Shown here: positions 61,730 through 64,000 of the stretch, in pieces
Layout of the letters: each line of letters starts with the position of its first letter
Position numbering within the stretch: the first letter of the stretch is position 1
NCBI GenBank assembly: GCA_027451745.1
Contig: DAIDIP010000009.1
Location: forward strand, 1 to 64,000
DNA: 64,000 nucleotides
Source of the DNA: Candidatus Melainabacteria bacterium
Lineage (GTDB): Bacteria > Cyanobacteriota > Vampirovibrionia > Obscuribacterales > Obscuribacteraceae
Reading direction: 5' to 3'
The notes under the pieces: model-generated
What the model was told of the DNA's origin: nothing
Databases searched by the model: none
Seen by the model: the letters and a program-made list of their open reading frames with translations, nothing else
Program-made: the position numbers and the translations under genes

Positions 61730-61801
61730 TGGCTCCGACAGGATTCGAACCTGTAACCAGGCGATTATGAGTCGCTTGCTCCACCATTGAGCTACGGAGC
61801 C
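61730..61801 (-). tRNA. tRNA with anticodon CAU (tRNA-Ile2 or tRNA-Met)
   Basis: A 72-base class I tRNA on the minus strand: acceptor GGCTCCG/CGGAGCC, D arm GCTC...GAGC, anticodon loop CTCATAA on a GCGA/TCGC stem, T arm ACAGGTTCGAATCCTGT, discriminator A, no encoded CCA. The CAU anticodon is shared by elongator Met and by Ile2, whose C34 is changed to lysidine. The GCGACTCATAATCGC anticodon arm is that of Ile2 in E. coli, while the acceptor stem resembles elongator Met, so identity stays open. Confidence 0.9.
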
Positions 61802-61807
61802 ACAAAA

Positions 61808-63163
61808 TTATTTTACGCCAGCTGCAACTGTAGCATTCTTCTCAATAAAGTCAGTTGAAATATCTCCTTTTTGAAATGATGGGTGTGCCAATACACGTTG
61901 ATGAAAAGATATTGTTGTATGAATACCAGTAATACAATATTCGTCTAACGCACGTTGCATCCGATGAATAGCCTCTTCACGATTTTGACCCCATACAATC
62001 AACTTACTTACCAATGAATCGTAGTAGGGAGGAATCACATAACCAGGATAAGCATGGCTATCTACACGCACGCCTGGTCCTCCTGGAGCGATATAAGCAT
62101 CAATACGTCCTGGTGAAGGCAAGAACTTACGCTCAGGATCTTCAGCATTTATACGACATTCAATAGAATGCCCATTAAACTTAATGTCATTTTGCTTAAA
62201 CGGAAGTGGCATGCCCGCAGCAACCCTGATTTGTTCTTTCACCAAATCAATACCAGTTATAAATTCTGTAACAGGATGTTCTACCTGAATACGTGTATTC
62301 ATTTCCATAAAATAGAACTTGTCCCGATCTAGAATAAATTCAACCGTACCGGCGCCTTCATACTTTATTTGTTTAGCTACACGCACAGCTGCTTCACCCA
62401 TTTGTCGACGCAAGTCAGGTGTAATCGCAGTTGAAGGCGCTTCTTCAATTAACTTTTGATGACGTCTTTGCACTGAGCAATCACGCTCTCCTAAATGCAC
62501 ACAATTACCATGACTATCCGCAAGCACTTGAATTTCTACATGCCTAATTGGTTTTAGATATTTTTCTATATATACGCCAGAATCACCAAAAGCAGCCGCC
62601 GCTTCAGAGCGCGCCGAAGCAATGGCAGACGCTAATTGCACTGGATCTTGCACAACGCGCATACCACGACCGCCACCACCAGCAGTAGCTTTTATGATCA
62701 CTGGAAATCCAATATCAGATGCAAGCCTAAAAGCTTCAGCCTCATCTGCAACCAATCCATTACTTCCTGGTACAACTGGAACTTTTGCTTTGCGCATTGT
62801 ATCTTTAGCGGAAGACTTATCTCCCATGGAATCAATGGCTTCTATGCTCGGACCAATAAACTTAATTTTGTGATCTTTGCATATTTCAGCAAAATTTGAA
62901 TTTTCAGAAAGAAAACCATAGCCAGGATGAATAGCATCAGCACCTGTTACAACAGCTGTACTAATAATAGCTGGGATATGTAAGTAACTGCGCTGGGATG
63001 GCGCTGGTCCGATACAATAAGCTTCATCAGCCAGTTTTACGTGCAACGATTCGGCATCAGCTTGAGAATATACAGCCACAGTGCGTATATTTAATTCGCG
63101 GCAAGCACGAATAATACGCAAAGCAATTTCACCACGATTAGCAATCAGAATTTTATCAAACAA
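61808..63163 (-). CDS. accC: Biotin carboxylase subunit of acetyl-CoA carboxylase
   Basis: ATP-grasp enzyme of 451 residues that carboxylates biotin on AccB. The N-terminal domain starts [20 protein letters not shown], the Gly-rich loop is [15 protein letters not shown], and [34 protein letters not shown] and [16 protein letters not shown] are the conserved active-site stretches. Full length. It lies 46 bases after accB on the same strand. Its biotin supply is made by the cluster at 4.2-10.1 kb. Confidence 0.98.
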   Translation of the reverse strand: MFDKILIANRGEIALRIIRACRELNIRTVAVYSQADAESLHVKLADEAYCIGPAPSQRSYLHIPAIISTAVVTGADAIHPGYGFLSENSNFAEICKDHKIKFIGPSIEAIDSMGDKSSAKDTMRKAKVPVVPGSNGLVADEAEAFRLASDIGFPVIIKATAGGGGRGMRVVQDPVQLASAIASARSEAAAAFGDSGVYIEKYLKPIRHVEIQVLADSHGNCVHLGERDCSVQRRHQKLIEEAPSTAITPDLRRQMGEAAVRVAKQIKYEGAGTVEFILDRDKFYFMEMNTRIQVEHPVTEFITGIDLVKEQIRVAAGMPLPFKQNDIKFNGHSIECRINAEDPERKFLPSPGRIDAYIAPGGPGVRVDSHAYPGYVIPPYYDSLVSKLIVWGQNREEAIHRMQRALDEYCITGIHTTISFHQRVLAHPSFQKGDISTDFIEKNATVAAGVK

Positions 63164-63209
63164 CTTACAATCCTTTTTAATCCAAGCCTAATTCAAGCTA
63201 CTCTTAAAT

Positions 63210-63722
63210 CTAAGCTTTTGGATCAACTAAAAACAATTGTTGACCATACTCAACAGTTGCGCCATTCTCAGCACAGATTTTTACAATTCGACCTGCAATT
63301 TCTGACGGCAAATCATTCATTAACTTCATTGCCTCAATTATACAAACCGTTTGTCCAACAGCTACTTTATCACCTGCCTCAACATAAGCAGGCGTTGAGG
63401 GAGATGATGCTCTATAAAATGTTCCCACCATAGGTGCTGTAATAGCTACAAGATGGTCTTCCTTATCGGAATTATTTCCCTCATGCGTGGATGTTTTTGC
63501 AATTTCAGCAGACGCTGCACCATGACCAACCTTAACGGCAGCTCCGGTATGATTGGGTATAGCTAACTCATGATGTGGTATATGTGGGACAGAAACCACT
63601 GCTCCCCCAGCTGGTTTTTTAATAGTGATTCGCTCTTCTTCAACTTCTATAGTAAGTTCAGCGATATCTGCTTCGCTTACCATGTCTAAAAGAACTTTAA
63701 TTTGATCAATATCAATTTTCAC
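63210..63722 (-). CDS. accB: Biotin carboxyl carrier protein of acetyl-CoA carboxylase
   Basis: Carrier protein of about 170 residues. The N-terminal part (IDIDQIKVLLDMVSEADIAE) is the usual AccB helix, followed by a flexible Ala/His/Ser-rich linker and a C-terminal biotinyl domain with ITAPMVGTFYRASSPSTPAY and the biotinylated lysine in IIEAMKLMNDLP. I prefer the GTG at 63722, which has GAGG seven bases upstream, to TTG at 63737. It lies between efp and accC, an order common in cyanobacteria and many other bacteria. Confidence 0.96.
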   Translation of the reverse strand: MKIDIDQIKVLLDMVSEADIAELTIEVEEERITIKKPAGGAVVSVPHIPHHELAIPNHTGAAVKVGHGAASAEIAKTSTHEGNNSDKEDHLVAITAPMVGTFYRASSPSTPAYVEAGDKVAVGQTVCIIEAMKLMNDLPSEIAGRIVKICAENGATVEYGQQLFLVDPKA

Positions 63723-63740
63723 TTGTTTGCCTCGCAATCA

Positions 63741-64000
63741 CTAAACTCTAGTAATATATTTTCTAGTACGCGTATCAACCCGAACCTTATCACCAACTTT
63801 TATGTGAAATGGGACTGTAACCACTGCGCCTGTTTCCAAAGTAGCTGGCTTACCGCCACCAGAACTGGTATCGCCTCTTTCATCAGGAGTTGTTTCAGCA
63901 ACAATCAACTCTACAGTATTGGGTAGGTCAACACCAATAATACGTCCTTGATACTTGAGTACACTAATATTTTCTAGACCTTCTTTCATAAACTCAGAAG
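63741..64000 (-). CDS. efp: Elongation factor P, C-terminal part (cut by window edge)
   Basis: The last 85 or so residues of EF-P, which relieves ribosome stalling at proline runs. Visible are the middle-domain end ([20 protein letters not shown]) and the C-terminal OB domain with [19 protein letters not shown] and [18 protein letters not shown], the family's standard ending. The frame continues past base 64000, so the start and the N-terminal KOW-like domain with the modified Lys/Arg lie outside. The adjoining accB follows within 20 bases. Confidence 0.97.
   Translation of the reverse strand, partial: SEFMKEGLENISVLKYQGRIIGVDLPNTVELIVAETTPDERGDTSSGGGKPATLETGAVVTVPFHIKVGDKVRVDTRTRKYITRV

Overview
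The window reads as a piece of chromosome from a low-GC, outer-membrane-bearing, aerobically respiring bacterium. Outer-membrane biogenesis genes (bamA, skp/ompH, lpxD, lpxC, an LptA/LptD-like barrel) rule out a monoderm. A succinate dehydrogenase, an exported Fe/Mn superoxide dismutase and a Tad-type pilus fragment suggest an oxygen-tolerant, free-living organism. The efp-accB-accC order and the general gene style suggest a non-photosynthetic relative of Cyanobacteria (Vampirovibrionia/Melainabacteria, perhaps Obscuribacterales). That placement is an inference from gene content, not a measured phylogeny. No phage, insertion sequence, rRNA operon or CRISPR array was seen.

Layout. 0.2-2.1 kb: two TadE/TadG-like pilus proteins and a small membrane protein, then tRNA-Leu(UAA). 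2.3-4.1 kb: FAH-family hydrolase, rhodanese, XRE regulator. 4.2-10.1 kb: a biotin locus, bioD-bioA leftward and bioF-bioH/G-like-bioC-bioB rightward. 10.05-11.2 kb: an alpha/beta hydrolase broken by two compensating frameshifts. 11.2-15.5 kb: LON-domain protein, an unknown protein, an MDR oxidoreductase, an SRPBCC protein and another alpha/beta hydrolase. 15.6-19.0 kb: sdhC-sdhA-sdhB behind an extended -10 promoter. 19.1-21.2 kb: a zinc-ribbon membrane protein and a secreted three-repeat protein. 21.3-23.0 kb: a hipBA toxin-antitoxin pair with operator half-sites. 23.1-31.6 kb: nanE-like, M23 peptidase, CCA-adding enzyme, a flippase-like membrane protein, CtpA protease, thioesterase and Tat-type SOD. 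31.8-43.4 kb: malic enzyme, a WecA/TagO-like transferase, glyA, a leftward operon ending in gnd-recO, an RHH protein, a 41-residue membrane peptide, an SCP2-like protein and an iron alcohol dehydrogenase. 43.7-46.7 kb: LptD-like barrel and ROK sugar kinase. 46.7-49.7 kb: a three-gene leftward unit of GT9 glycosyltransferase, unknown propeller-like protein and TrxR-fold flavoprotein lacking the CxxC. 49.8-56.1 kb: bamA-skp-lpxD-lpxC-DUF4139. 56.2-61.5 kb: tmk and several lineage-specific secreted or membrane proteins, including a lemA remnant and a glycine-rich protein with repeated GG-x(3)-N-x-SFN motifs. 61.7-64 kb: tRNA(CAU), accC, accB and the end of efp.

How the genes connect. The biotin locus makes the cofactor that is attached to AccB and used by AccC at the other end of the window. 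BamA, Skp, LpxC, LpxD, the LptD-like protein, the GT9 enzyme, the WecA-like transferase and the two envelope peptidases form a strong cell-envelope theme. Neither tRNA gene encodes its CCA end, so both depend on the nucleotidyltransferase at 25.7-27.1 kb. Non-ATG starts are frequent, and TTG is the best-supported start of several envelope genes.

The most noteworthy items are the GT9/propeller/flavoprotein unit, the NxSFN-repeat glycine-rich secreted protein, the three-repeat secreted protein, the two genes with decay signatures (hydrolase and lemA) and the unlisted 41-residue membrane peptide. No clear new defence or multi-gene effector system was recognised.
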